Shown: piece by piece, positions 32,068 to 40,643 of the stretch
How positions within the stretch are numbered: position 1 is the stretch's first letter
Layout of the letters: each line of letters starts with the position of its first letter
Origin: a virus
IMG/VR virus record: IMGVR_UViG_3300042471_001575
Location: 1 to 49,651 of that record
Length of the DNA: 49,651 nucleotides
Reading direction: 5' to 3' (one strand)
Notes under the pieces: generated by a model
What the model was told of the DNA's origin: nothing
What the model saw: the letters and a program-made list of their open reading frames with translations, nothing else
The model's database searches: none
Position numbers and translations under genes: made by a program

Positions 32068-33101
32068 TTCCACCATTGATTGTTGCCCTCTGTGGGTGCG
32101 ATATTAGACCAAGTGTTGCCGTTGTTGTCACTGACCCAGATTCCGTTAAACAAGCCGCTGGGAGACTGCCGAACTAGCATTGCCCAGGTTTGAGTATTGT
32201 TGGAATACACCAGCGATGTTGTTGCGTTTACATTGGTGGGCCAGGATGCAATATTGCTGGTAGTCCAGGTAATAGCGTCAGTGCTGGTGAGAACAGCATT
32301 TGCTGTGATTCCTCCTGATCGCAAAGGCGTGGCCATGAATATGCCGTTGCCGTAAGCTGCCGACACATAATAATCTTGGAATGCCGGACCGTTATAGACT
32401 TCATTGACGTTGAGATTATCACCGATATTGGTGTTGGCGTTGGCCACTGGAAATGAGTAGATTCTTGTATCATAGCCAAAGCCTGACCCACCACCGCCTG
32501 AACCAAGATCGTCCGCGAATATCATCCAACGATTAGCACCGAATAAATTCAATCTTGGACCGCCTGCGACACCAAGTCCTTGAATACCAGCTTGCCAACC
32601 TGTCTGTGCGCCACCGGCTCCTGCAATTTGTGTGACTATGTTACCTGTGCTGGAATCGTAAGCCGTGGCTTGATATTGAGCGCCGCCCGTTCCTCCATTA
32701 TAAGCAATAGTAGCAAATGCATTAGCACCAATGATACTGTTACCATTGGTGGTGGCAGTCCACGTTGTAAGATCGGTACTGTATCTTAGATTGCCGGTGC
32801 CAGTAGTTCCTGGGGTATTTGCGTAGAAAGCGGCGGTTGCTGTTATTCCGTAATAATATGTTCCGTCGAATACCAAAGGTTGCATCAAAGGTTTGGTTCC
32901 AGTAGAACCTTCTCCATCCCAACTGGCTCCATCGGCACTGACATAGATATTGCCATTTTGATCGCCTGTGATAAATCGCGATCCGTCAAACGACACGGTT
33001 CTCAGCGTGTTGGCATCCGCAATCGTGATTACTTGATCAGGCACCGACAGTGGTGCCGTTTCTATGCGCATTTGGTGGATTGTGGTACCGGAAATTATCA
33101 T
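31995..33101 (-). CDS. Beta-propeller-like tail protein, paralog 1
   Basis: A 368-residue protein with repeated strands of BNR/propeller type: SVSFDGSRFITGDQNGNIYVSADG, FDGTYYYGITA, AAYGNGIFMAT, NTQTWAMLV, AYGDGKFVAVGANG. Sequences like these are found in phage tail or receptor-binding proteins. Its first and last parts are nearly identical to the next gene (33120-34202), while the middle differs, so it is a recent duplicate or a product of recombination. It is followed by a terminator. Likely a tail-tip or fibre component; the ligand is unknown. Confidence 0.65.
   Translation of the reverse strand: MIISGTTIHQMRIETAPLSVPDQVITIADANTLRTVSFDGSRFITGDQNGNIYVSADGASWDGEGSTGTKPLMQPLVFDGTYYYGITATAAFYANTPGTTGTGNLRYSTDLTTWTATTNGNSIIGANAFATIAYNGGTGGAQYQATAYDSSTGNIVTQIAGAGGAQTGWQAGIQGLGVAGGPRLNLFGANRWMIFADDLGSGGGGSGFGYDTRIYSFPVANANTNIGDNLNVNEVYNGPAFQDYYVSAAYGNGIFMATPLRSGGITANAVLTSTDAITWTTSNIASWPTNVNATTSLVYSNNTQTWAMLVRQSPSGLFNGIWVSDNNGNTWSNIAPTEGNNQWWNLAYGDGKFVAVGANGNVCIRNGY
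32896..32996. repeat. 101-bp direct repeat, copy 1 (5' part of paralog 1)
   Basis: Identical over 101 bp to 34003-34103. It encodes the shared N-terminal propeller strand region (FDGSRFITGDQNGNIYVSAD). Confidence 0.95.
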
Positions 33102-33119
33102 TTTTTAGTAATAGTTATA

Positions 33120-33192
33120 TCAATAGCCGTTTCTTATACACACATTGCCATTGGCACCCACAGCAACAAATTTTCCATCGCCATAGGCCAAG
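33120..33192. repeat. 73-bp direct repeat, copy 2 (3' end of paralog 2)
   Basis: Identical over 73 bp to 31995-32067. Together with the 101-bp pair it flanks the divergent centre of the two paralogs. Confidence 0.95.
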
Positions 33193-34202
33193 CTCCACCA
33201 GGCAAGACCGCCGTCTGCGGGTGCGATATTAGACCAAGTGTTGCCGTTGTTGTCACTGATCCAGATACCGTTGCAAGCAGTTTGAAAGAGGGGTCTAGTC
33301 AACATGGCCCAGGTATTGGTAGTATTGGAAAAAGTCAACGACGTTGATAATCCTATTGAGTTGGGCCAGGATACATTTGCACGAGTCCAGGTAATACCGT
33401 CAGTGCTGGTTAAAATCACGTTAGCAGCAAGTGCATCATATCCTTGAGGTGTGGCCATGAATATGCCGTTGCCGTAGGCAATGCTGGAATAATACTCGCG
33501 AAAGTTGCCTGTAAAAACTACATCACTGCTGGTAATGACATTGGCATTGGCCTGGGATATAATTTTGGTTCTAAATGTAACGTCAGATCCACCAGCTCCG
33601 CTGACATCATCGCATATTGTTACCCAACGACCTGCTCCATAGATGTTTTTGCGTGGACCACCTGTGGAATCTCCAAGGTTAATGTCAGTGTAAACACCTT
33701 GCCAGGCATTGGCTCCTGCCAGCGTATTGATCTGTGTCCGTATCACACTATAACCAGATTGAATGCCCAAGGCCTGATAAGGAATATTTCCCTGGCCTCC
33801 ATTCCAGGATACTGTAATAAAATTATTGGCTGCAATATTGCTGTTACCGTTGTCGATGACTGTCCATGTGCTGAGATCAGTGCTGTATCTCGCGTTGCCT
33901 AGATCTGTATACCCAGGAAAAGGAGTAGGATTAAAAATACCAGCAGCGGTGACAGCATAGTAGTAGGTACCGTCATATGTCAGAGGCTGTGACAAGGGCC
34001 GAGTTCCAGTAGAACCTTCTCCATCCCAACTGGCTCCATCGGCACTGACATAGATATTGCCATTTTGATCGCCTGTGATAAATCGCGATCCGTCAAACGA
34101 CACAGTTCTCAATGTAGCGGCGCCATCTATGATTAGCGTTTGATCAGGCACCGTGGGGATGATTATCGCAATCTCTTGTAAATTGGTTCCGGAAATGTCC
34201 AT
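33120..34202 (-). CDS. Beta-propeller-like tail protein, paralog 2
   Basis: A 360-residue paralog of 31995-33101 with the same strand pattern (SFDGSRFITGD, YDGTYYYAVTA, IAYGNGIFMATP, LAYGDGKFVAVGANG). The 5' leader has an ATAAATA motif (34221-34227) 18 nt before the ATG. The centre differs from its neighbour in sequence and loop lengths, while both ends match exactly at the DNA level. It probably forms part of the tail tip or fibres, perhaps with a different binding specificity. Confidence 0.65.
   Translation of the reverse strand: MDISGTNLQEIAIIIPTVPDQTLIIDGAATLRTVSFDGSRFITGDQNGNIYVSADGASWDGEGSTGTRPLSQPLTYDGTYYYAVTAAGIFNPTPFPGYTDLGNARYSTDLSTWTVIDNGNSNIAANNFITVSWNGGQGNIPYQALGIQSGYSVIRTQINTLAGANAWQGVYTDINLGDSTGGPRKNIYGAGRWVTICDDVSGAGGSDVTFRTKIISQANANVITSSDVVFTGNFREYYSSIAYGNGIFMATPQGYDALAANVILTSTDGITWTRANVSWPNSIGLSTSLTFSNTTNTWAMLTRPLFQTACNGIWISDNNGNTWSNIAPADGGLAWWSLAYGDGKFVAVGANGNVCIRNGY
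34003..34103. repeat. 101-bp direct repeat, copy 2 (5' part of paralog 2)
   Basis: Identical over 101 bp to 32896-32996; the first mismatch follows at 34104 (A here, G in the other copy). Confidence 0.95.
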
Positions 34203-34241
34203 GTTGTGTTCTTTCAGAGTTATTTATTGCGTAAAACGGCC

Positions 34242-34271
34242 ATAAAAAAACCGCGATCGAAATCGCGGTTT
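34242..34271 (-). terminator. Strong Rho-independent terminator after the small structural gene
   Basis: AAACCGCGAT (34248-34257) and ATCGCGGTTT (34262-34271) pair perfectly over 10 bp with a 4-nt loop and are flanked by A/T tracts on both sides, so it can act in both directions. It follows the stop at 34296 by about 24 nt. Confidence 0.85.
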
Positions 34272-34295
34272 TTAGTTTGCTCCTGGGTCGTTGAA

Positions 34296-34709
34296 TTACG
34301 AAGCAGCCAGTTTGAAACCAACGTTTGTGGGTGTACCAACAACTTCGCCTGTGACGTTGGCAGCAGCCAATGCTTGTGCAGCATTGCCAAATGTGCCTGT
34401 GTCATACAGTGCTACTGAGAGGAAACCGCGTGTGTTGCCTGAACCTGCTACTGTGTCTACCTGATAGATAGCAACAGTTGTCAACTGCTGAATGCTCTGC
34501 AGAACGTTGCTGACAGCGCCGTTGACGCCCATGCCGCCTGCAGCATTAGCGCCTGCAACAGCAAACTGCCAAAAGTCCAGTTTAGGACCAGCGGGCTGAA
34601 CTGTGTTGCCTGAGCCTGTGGAAATGTTGGTGCTGGAAACAGGACCGTTTTGTACGTCTAGTGCAAATACTGGTTGTGCATCACCATTGGTGCGTGTAAA
34701 AATTGCCAT
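34296..34709 (-). CDS. Likely abundant virion protein (decoration/tube-like)
   Basis: A 137-residue protein rich in Ala, Gly, Asn, Val and Thr, with AAGGAGAT just before the ATG, a CTAAATA motif 41 nt upstream and a strong terminator downstream. This single-gene unit with strong signals is typical of highly made capsid or decoration proteins. There is no enzyme motif. The start MAIFTRTNGDAQPVFALD and the C-terminus GTPTNVGFKLAAS are mostly beta. Family is not certain. Confidence 0.6.
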   Translation of the reverse strand: MAIFTRTNGDAQPVFALDVQNGPVSSTNISTGSGNTVQPAGPKLDFWQFAVAGANAAGGMGVNGAVSNVLQSIQQLTTVAIYQVDTVAGSGNTRGFLSVALYDTGTFGNAAQALAAANVTGEVVGTPTNVGFKLAAS

Positions 34710-34750
34710 GATAAATCTCCTTGAGTATGTGACCTTTTTGGGTCTGCAAG

Positions 34751-34757
34751 TATTTAG
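34751..34757 (-). promoter_or_regulatory. Late-promoter motif CTAAATA before the abundant virion gene
   Basis: Minus-strand CTAAATAC, 41 nt upstream of the ATG at 34709, in a 75-nt gap without a gene. Confidence 0.5.
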
Positions 34758-34784
34758 CTATCAGGAGAAAAAATGGTGTTTTGG

Positions 34785-35582
34785 TTAGGCCAAACGGCCC
34801 ATCATGGTGCGATACCAGCCAGGCGTGCCTTCTTGGATGGCCGGTAACTCTATGCCCTTGGGCTCTAGGTCAGCACGGGCCTGGGCGAGTTTTGCATCAC
34901 GTTTGGGATCGTTTTGCAGTGCTGTTACCACTGCTTCTACACCTGAGAGATCTTTGGGCGTGGCGCCAGGATACAATATCAATTCTGCTATTTCTCCAGG
35001 GTCAGTTGTGATCATTTCGCCTGTGGCACGATCTTTCAAGCCATACTGTCCAGACCAAGTATAGCCTTGCGGATATTTCTTGTTGGCGCTGGCCTTGCCC
35101 AGGCTGTTGAGTATGATGTGCTTGACAGCATCTTTGTACTGTGTGTCAGCGGCAGCACGTTTGGCAAATCTTGCCCATTCAATATTGGGTTCAAACATAA
35201 AGTCTACCTGCACAAATCCCAACTGCGGCTTGCCGGCCACAGGAGCCATGAAACTCATGGTTTCATATTCGGTGGGTTTTTTATCTTTGGTGTTACCACC
35301 TGCTATCACTAGATCGGGATCCATTTCCTGGCTCACTGCCCAGTTTTTTAGTATGCCGTAGAGTCGGGATTTGGGTGTTTGAGTTTTATCCACGGCTAGA
35401 TCTATATCACCAGACTCGGCACGCAGACCCGTGCTGCCCAGCATATTGTCCAACAAGGGTAATCCTGTGAGTTGTTCCAACCAAAGCACTGTGGGCTTGA
35501 CATCAGTCTGCTTTATGGTCTTGGTCAAGACTTCGCCAGTCTTGGGATTTTTGAATTGGTTGCCGCCTTCTGCGAGAATCAT
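34785..35582 (-). CDS. DNA polymerase beta-like nucleotidyltransferase fold protein
   Basis: A 265-residue protein. MLGSTGLRAESGDIDLAVD (47-65) matches the GS...DxD active-site motif of the pol-beta superfamily (D59 and D61), and VQVDFMF near residue 127 supplies the third acidic residue. Members transfer nucleotides to RNA, proteins or drugs. Related proteins are known in T4-like phages without a defined role. It follows a proline/glutamine-rich protein with ATGA overlap and may act as a pair with it. Confidence 0.65.
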   Translation of the reverse strand: MILAEGGNQFKNPKTGEVLTKTIKQTDVKPTVLWLEQLTGLPLLDNMLGSTGLRAESGDIDLAVDKTQTPKSRLYGILKNWAVSQEMDPDLVIAGGNTKDKKPTEYETMSFMAPVAGKPQLGFVQVDFMFEPNIEWARFAKRAAADTQYKDAVKHIILNSLGKASANKKYPQGYTWSGQYGLKDRATGEMITTDPGEIAELILYPGATPKDLSGVEAVVTALQNDPKRDAKLAQARADLEPKGIELPAIQEGTPGWYRTMMGRLA

Positions 35583-36376
35583 AGGCGTTGTAATGCTTGA
35601 TTTAAAAATGCTTGCCAGGTCTGTGGCACCGGTTTATCTCTGGCATCCAGCCACTGTCCTTGATCGGTAAGACTAAACACATTTTTACGATAACTGGCCA
35701 ACGTAGGAGCATTGCCAGTAGCAGGTTTGATATACAGGCCTTGACCAGCATCTATCCAACCACTTGATTGCTGAGCATCTGCCTGTGGCTGTGCTGCCTG
35801 TGGCTGTGCTGCTTGCGGTTGTGCTGCTTGCGGTTGTGCAGATTGTGCTGTCTGCGGCTGTTGTCCAGCCGGTTGTTGTCCGTTGGGACCAACCATTTGT
35901 TTAATTGCACCAAGCATTTTTTCTTGCCCGGGATCAAAACCCAATCCTTTAAAAGAACTAAATCTATTCCGGCTCTGTGGATCTTCTCTTGATCCAACAG
36001 CCTGTGTTCCCAGATCTTGGAACAGTTTTCTAACCTGACCTGCACTGTTGCGCATCTGCGAGATTTTATTGATCACCGCTTCGATACGCTGTTTTGACCC
36101 AGCATCATATCGATCTAGATCGTACTTCAACATGGTATTTTCAACAAAATCTCTTAGATAATCTGCATAAGTTTCAGGAGGAATATCGTTGGCGCTTCTT
36201 ACACCTAGACTGCGTGTGATCTGTGGCACACGATTGATCCATTGTTTCCAAGCAGCATCTGACAGCGTTTTGGTATCTGCCTGGCTGCGGCGATTGGCCA
36301 TAAACTGTTGAACCCCGGCCGGCATCATACGACTTAACAATCCAGCTTCGCTGATATATATTTCTTTAATTTTCAT
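35579..36376 (-). CDS. Phage hypothetical protein with PQAAQ repeats
   Basis: A 265-residue protein. The N-terminal 140 residues are helical and basic, then a Gln/Pro/Ala linker with a tandem 5-residue repeat AAQPQ, then a small C-terminal domain (LYIKPATGNAPTLASYRKNVFSLTDQGQWLD). The linker would separate two domains flexibly. It ends by ATGA overlap with the nucleotidyltransferase-like gene. No enzymatic motif. Function unknown. Confidence 0.6.
   Translation of the reverse strand: MKIKEIYISEAGLLSRMMPAGVQQFMANRRSQADTKTLSDAAWKQWINRVPQITRSLGVRSANDIPPETYADYLRDFVENTMLKYDLDRYDAGSKQRIEAVINKISQMRNSAGQVRKLFQDLGTQAVGSREDPQSRNRFSSFKGLGFDPGQEKMLGAIKQMVGPNGQQPAGQQPQTAQSAQPQAAQPQAAQPQAAQPQADAQQSSGWIDAGQGLYIKPATGNAPTLASYRKNVFSLTDQGQWLDARDKPVPQTWQAFLNQALQRL
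35781..35840. repeat. Four tandem 15-bp repeats
   Basis: Units GCCTGTGGCTGTGCT (twice) and GCTTGCGGTTGTGCT/A (twice) encode the repeat AAQPQ on the minus strand. Copy number could vary by slippage. Confidence 0.9.
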
Positions 36377-36611
36377 CTTGGCGCCTTATGGTTCTGCGGA
36401 AACGCTCGGGATCGCGGGTTCGGATGGCATTGAGCAATTTGCGCTGTAGATTTTCCGCAGTTTCTGTGTCATAGGTACGATCTATCATTTCCAATAGATG
36501 TATGGCACTGTTGATGATGTTGCTGGCGCGGCTCTCCACAATATGGTGGCGATCGCGCTCCTGATACATTTCATCTAGTTCTTCTAATAAACTGCGAGTC
36601 TTGCGTTGCAT
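36366..36611 (-). CDS. Small helical phage protein
   Basis: An 81-residue, highly charged helical protein (RSLLEELDEMYQERDRHHIVE ... LQRKLLNAIRTRDPERFRRTIRR). CTAAATAT lies 20 nt before its ATG. It ends 11 nt inside the next gene. It is probably a small virion or assembly factor, judging from the promoter type. No family recognised. Confidence 0.6.
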   Translation of the reverse strand: MQRKTRSLLEELDEMYQERDRHHIVESRASNIINSAIHLLEMIDRTYDTETAENLQRKLLNAIRTRDPERFRRTIRRQDEN

Positions 36612-36631
36612 AATTGGTTCCAGCGATGTAA

Positions 36632-36638
36632 TATTTAG
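36632..36638 (-). promoter_or_regulatory. Late-promoter motif CTAAATA before the small helical gene
   Basis: Minus-strand CTAAATAT, 20 nt before the ATG at 36611, just after the helicase gene ends. Confidence 0.45.
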
Positions 36639-36645
36639 CGACCCG

Positions 36646-38055
36646 TTAGTTTTTATTTTGTTTAATTGCCCCTAACATGGCCTTTAATTTGGTGCTTTGC
36701 ACGTCGGCTGTGACCTTGGGCACGTCGTCAGAATCTGTGTTTGAAGTCAATACCTTGCTGGTGCCTTTGATGCTGTCCAGGATATTCACCGTGGGTTTGC
36801 GGAATGAGTTGGCATCTTCTTGCTCACCGCAGTCGCGTATGCGCAGGGTTTCTATGTTGAATTCCAAATCAATTTTGGAACCCACGCCCGAACTGGAACG
36901 GGTTTTCATTAACTGTATCTGATATCTGCCTTTTTCTCGCATGCTTCTGCTGGTAAAGATACCAAACACATTGTCTGCAGTGTTGATCTTGGAAATACCC
37001 CCAGAAATGTGACTGTGATCAAATTCAATTTCTTCCACTGCTGAACGATTCAACTGCGATGCTGTGACAAACAGCACATTTAATTCTCTGGCCAGATTAC
37101 GCAATTCTTCTGACACATATTTGTCCTTTACAAACAGATCATTGGGCGATACCTTGGCTGATACTGGCATCAGCAAATCCAAATAATCCACACACATGAA
37201 ATCTATTTTGACACCGCGTTCAATTTCAAGATTTTTTACATAGGCCCGTATGTCGTTCACTGTGCTCTGCGCCGGCATATACTTGATCATGAAATTACCA
37301 GACTTTTTCTGCAGCAGGCCCAGTTTCAATTCCACATCATCGATGTTGCGGAAGATCTCTTTGCTGGCTATGTCAGTCATCATGGAATCCAGTCGCATGG
37401 AGCACAGACCTTCTGACAGTTCCAGCGTGATGTATACACCACTGAGTCCGGCCATGACCCAGTTGGCTGCTAGATTCTGCATGAACAGACTTTTGCCCGA
37501 CCCTGATCCTCCAGCAAAGATCTGCAGTTCTCCGCGATTGAATCCACCGTAGAGTTTGCTGTCAAGCACAGGCCAGCCTGTGCTGAGTTGGCCGTTGTTG
37601 CTCTTGATGGCCATGAGTCGTTCACGCACATTGTGGAAATAGTCTGTGCCCAGTTCACGTGCTAGGCACACATTGATGGCGTCTTTGATGATCTTTTCCA
37701 CAGGACCAAAGTTGCCCTTTTCCAGCATATCTGCTGACTTCAATATGGCACGCTCTAGTTCTCTGTGCTGTGTGAACTTTTCAAATTCAGCCAAGAACCA
37801 CTCTTGGGTCACAGTGGGCCTGGGTTCAAGATCTACTGAAGTCTTGGCTCTCACACTGTCCCTGTCGGGCACCACTTTGTATTTGTCAGCGTGTTCTTTG
37901 ATGAATGCGGCTGCATCGCGTAGTCTGCGATCAAAGTTTTCAGGGTTGAAAATGTTCTGCACACGAGCAAAGCACTCGTGGTCCTGCACAGCCATCTCTA
38001 AAAAAAGACGCTGCATATCAATGGTGAATTCAATTACTGCTGATTCGTTTTTCAA
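36646..38055 (-). CDS. 41: Replicative DNA helicase (T4 gp41/DnaB-like)
   Basis: A 469-residue protein with a TTG start after GAGGAGAAGAG. GGSGSGKS (182-189) is the Walker A loop, IDFMCVDYLDLL includes Walker B, and ITLELSEG plus ASQLNRSA match DnaB-family motifs. It would unwind DNA 5'-3' ahead of the leading-strand polymerase as a hexamer and pairs with the primase gene whose end it overlaps by 26 nt, the usual T4 61-41 partnership. Confidence 0.93.
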   Translation of the reverse strand: MKNESAVIEFTIDMQRLFLEMAVQDHECFARVQNIFNPENFDRRLRDAAAFIKEHADKYKVVPDRDSVRAKTSVDLEPRPTVTQEWFLAEFEKFTQHRELERAILKSADMLEKGNFGPVEKIIKDAINVCLARELGTDYFHNVRERLMAIKSNNGQLSTGWPVLDSKLYGGFNRGELQIFAGGSGSGKSLFMQNLAANWVMAGLSGVYITLELSEGLCSMRLDSMMTDIASKEIFRNIDDVELKLGLLQKKSGNFMIKYMPAQSTVNDIRAYVKNLEIERGVKIDFMCVDYLDLLMPVSAKVSPNDLFVKDKYVSEELRNLARELNVLFVTASQLNRSAVEEIEFDHSHISGGISKINTADNVFGIFTSRSMREKGRYQIQLMKTRSSSGVGSKIDLEFNIETLRIRDCGEQEDANSFRKPTVNILDSIKGTSKVLTSNTDSDDVPKVTADVQSTKLKAMLGAIKQNKN

Positions 38056-39007
38056 TTTCTCTTCTCCTCAATTCGATTTTCAAACGACTGCGTTCTCGGC
38101 TGCGGAGTATAGAAACAAGGGTGGCGAGTCTGCCATGGCGGCATACAGCATCATTCACATCCTTGATGCTGGTGTCCCAAAGTGGCATACTGACTGTGAA
38201 CCCTTGCTCCGCAGCACGTTCCGCAAGTTTCAAGCCAGCACTGTCTTGGTCTGGAATAATAATTATGTCTTTGTCAAGACTTTTAAGCATAGCTATTTGA
38301 TCTTCGTTGAGATCATTGTGCATCAAGGCCACACCGCCGATGCTGAGCGCATCAAAGATGCCTTCGCACGCAATGACCACTTGATCTTGGGGCTGGACCG
38401 CATCTAGATTGAACACATAGCCTGGTTGCTGATTGCTGATGTACTTGGGCCGGCGATCGTCCAAGTATCTTGAAGTATGGCCCACTATGTGATCACGATA
38501 TCTAAAAGGCACTATGATCCTGAAGGCTTCTCTGCCCTGTGCTTCAGGCGTGATCCATATGTCATCAATGTCAATGCCACGCGATTCACAGTAGAGTCTA
38601 TAGGGCTCGTGGTCAGGATCCACAGGATCTATTTCCACTGCCAGTTCCGGCAGGCTCTGTTCTTCAAACTCAGGTAGCGGACGGCTACGGCGTTCCTGTG
38701 CGATTATGTCCTGTATGTCCCGCAGTTTGAGACTTTCCAACTGCTCACGTTTGATCTCTTCATCGGAGTATCCGGCCCAGGTCAGCAGGCGTTTGAGATT
38801 GTAACTAAAGGTCCTGCCCGGAGTGTAAGTGGTCTTGAAGCCGCAGTTGAAACAGTGATAGGTCCAGCCTGTGTCGTGTTCGATCACGCCACCGCGCCCC
38901 CGGCGATCGGGCTTGCCTTCGGTGTGCTCACAGCAGATGGCATTGAAACTGCGCCAGCCGGACGCTGTGCGTTTTACTCTATTGATGCGGCCAAGTATAT
39001 CTAGCAT
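38030..39007 (-). CDS. 61: DNA primase (T4 gp61-like)
   Basis: A 325-residue primase. The N-terminus carries a zinc-ribbon-like set C25/C26, H28, C52 and C55. The Toprim core has ACEGIFDALS (acidic catalytic residue) and IPDQDSAG (DxD metal site). It would make RNA primers for lagging-strand synthesis and bind the gp41-like helicase encoded next. The C-terminal basic tail (RSRERSRLKIELRRREIEKR) may contact the helicase. Confidence 0.92.
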   Translation of the reverse strand: MLDILGRINRVKRTASGWRSFNAICCEHTEGKPDRRGRGGVIEHDTGWTYHCFNCGFKTTYTPGRTFSYNLKRLLTWAGYSDEEIKREQLESLKLRDIQDIIAQERRSRPLPEFEEQSLPELAVEIDPVDPDHEPYRLYCESRGIDIDDIWITPEAQGREAFRIIVPFRYRDHIVGHTSRYLDDRRPKYISNQQPGYVFNLDAVQPQDQVVIACEGIFDALSIGGVALMHNDLNEDQIAMLKSLDKDIIIIPDQDSAGLKLAERAAEQGFTVSMPLWDTSIKDVNDAVCRHGRLATLVSILRSRERSRLKIELRRREIEKRISSN

Positions 39008-39038
39008 CCTGTTATTTTACAGGATAAAATGGTGAGTG

Positions 39039-40631
39039 TCAATCTCTGTAGAGTACTTGGGTTACCGAGTTGCCATAGATATTGGCAGCCACATTGGCAT
39101 AGTAGGCCACATTTATGGGCACTGGTGGCAGTGCGAAACGGATGCGCACATAAGGATGATAGCCTTCGGCATTGAAATACTCTTTGCCATATTTGTTGTC
39201 GTAGTACTGCACATTGCCAATCTGATACCAATACACTGGCTGGCCATCATTTTCGTTGTTGGTAGGTTCCCAGGATCCCTGTAGTTGTACCACACCTGAG
39301 TAGTTGCGGAAGTCCACTTGGAAAGTGCTCTGTGGTGAACCGTTGCTTTGTATGATGCTGGTCCAGGCCACGGGACGATTCACACCATCAATGGCAGCGG
39401 TATTACCAGTGTTGGTCACAGGTATGGTGATGTCTTCGCTGGCGGTAAATCTGGGAAACACTGAATCAACAATGTCCACTGAACCACGAGCAGTGGCTGC
39501 ATCATCCACATAACCTGCTAGATACAGCGCATCGCCGCCCACTGTGGCCACTGCTGTGCCTTGTGACACAGTGTTGATGTTGCCGCCACCGGTGAGTTCA
39601 ATGATGGGTGGCACCACATAGTTCTGTCCACCGTTGCGTATGGTTATCACATCCAGTCTATTGGTTAGATTGCAAGTGGCCTGTGCTTGGCTGGTGGCAC
39701 CACCACCGGTAACAGTGATAGCCGGTGCTCCGGTATAGCCACGACCAGCATTGGCCACTGTGATGCCTGTGAGCCTGCCTGCAAGATATGCCACTGCTGT
39801 GGCTGCAGTTTCAATATTGGCTGCACCTGGATTAAATGTCACAGTGGGTGGTGCATCATAAATGCCGGCATCCACTATGTTGATCTCTACTATGCTGTTG
39901 CCTGCGAATGTGATGGTGGCATTGGCTGTGTTGGCTGCTTGCAGGGCAGCGTTGGCGCCCAGACCTGGGCTGAACGTCACAGCAGTGTTGGCATCATCGG
40001 GATCATAGCCATCGCCCACATTGGTTATTTCCACCGATTCAACACCGTAGGTGATCTGTGCCAGGCCCAGGGCATTAAAACCTCCGCCCCCAGCGAATGT
40101 TACATTGGGAGTATGCGTGTATCCTGCTCCTGCATCCAATATCACGCACTGGTCTACTGCGCTAGTGATAGTGGCTGCTAGGCTAGCTCCGGTACCGGTG
40201 CCGTATACTGACACCGTGGGAGCCGAAGTATAACCACGGCCACGGTCGGTGATACGCACTGATTTTATGATGCTGTTGCTGGCACGCTCTATGCTCCAGC
40301 TAGCGGGCTGTGCAGGAATAGCCACGGATTCTGCAGCAGTGATTATGGCCCTGCAGGTACCCAAGCGGCTGTTGATGTTTTCCATCTGCTTGGCCAAGAG
40401 CAAATTCTCACCGTCGTTGGATATCAATCGCAGAGTAAAACTAAACAAGCTGATGTCCACTGGCTTTTGTTCTTGGTTAAGAAACTGAAAACTCAGGACG
40501 TTGTCTACACCTTTGTTGATGATAAGTTTCTTACTAAACACTGGACTCCACCTGTACGTTGTATTTAACTCTGTGTCAACAAGAAGAACGATGGATTTTT
40601 GGTCCACTAAATATGCTGAACTTGAGTACAT
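39039..40631 (-). CDS. Structural protein with GxGY repeats shared with the giant fibre
   Basis: A 530-residue protein. The N-terminal 100 residues (RWSPVFSKKLIINKGVDNVLSFQFLNQEQKP) look like a virion-docking domain. Residues about 125-360 contain four or five copies of the unit G-x-GY-x-S-A-P-T-V-x-V plus Ala-rich strands, the same unit that makes the shaft of the 2015-residue protein. The C-terminus (PTNNENDGQPVYWYQIGNVQYYDNK) is different. It is likely a short fibre or collar protein. It interrupts the replication genes, and its ATG is only 12 nt from a divergent gene. Confidence 0.7.
   Translation of the reverse strand: MYSSSAYLVDQKSIVLLVDTELNTTYRWSPVFSKKLIINKGVDNVLSFQFLNQEQKPVDISLFSFTLRLISNDGENLLLAKQMENINSRLGTCRAIITAAESVAIPAQPASWSIERASNSIIKSVRITDRGRGYTSAPTVSVYGTGTGASLAATITSAVDQCVILDAGAGYTHTPNVTFAGGGGFNALGLAQITYGVESVEITNVGDGYDPDDANTAVTFSPGLGANAALQAANTANATITFAGNSIVEINIVDAGIYDAPPTVTFNPGAANIETAATAVAYLAGRLTGITVANAGRGYTGAPAITVTGGGATSQAQATCNLTNRLDVITIRNGGQNYVVPPIIELTGGGNINTVSQGTAVATVGGDALYLAGYVDDAATARGSVDIVDSVFPRFTASEDITIPVTNTGNTAAIDGVNRPVAWTSIIQSNGSPQSTFQVDFRNYSGVVQLQGSWEPTNNENDGQPVYWYQIGNVQYYDNKYGKEYFNAEGYHPYVRIRFALPPVPINVAYYANVAANIYGNSVTQVLYRD
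40607..40613 (+). promoter_or_regulatory. Late-promoter motif CTAAATA before the plus-strand 125-residue gene
   Basis: CTAAATAT 30 nt before the ATG at 40644, inside the 5' end of the oppositely oriented structural gene. Confidence 0.45.
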
Positions 40632-40643
40632 AGTTATATATTT

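Noticed and set aside
31995-34202. Diversity-generating retroelement
   Set aside because: The paralog pair has variable centres, but no reverse transcriptase, template repeat or A-biased changes are visible in the window.
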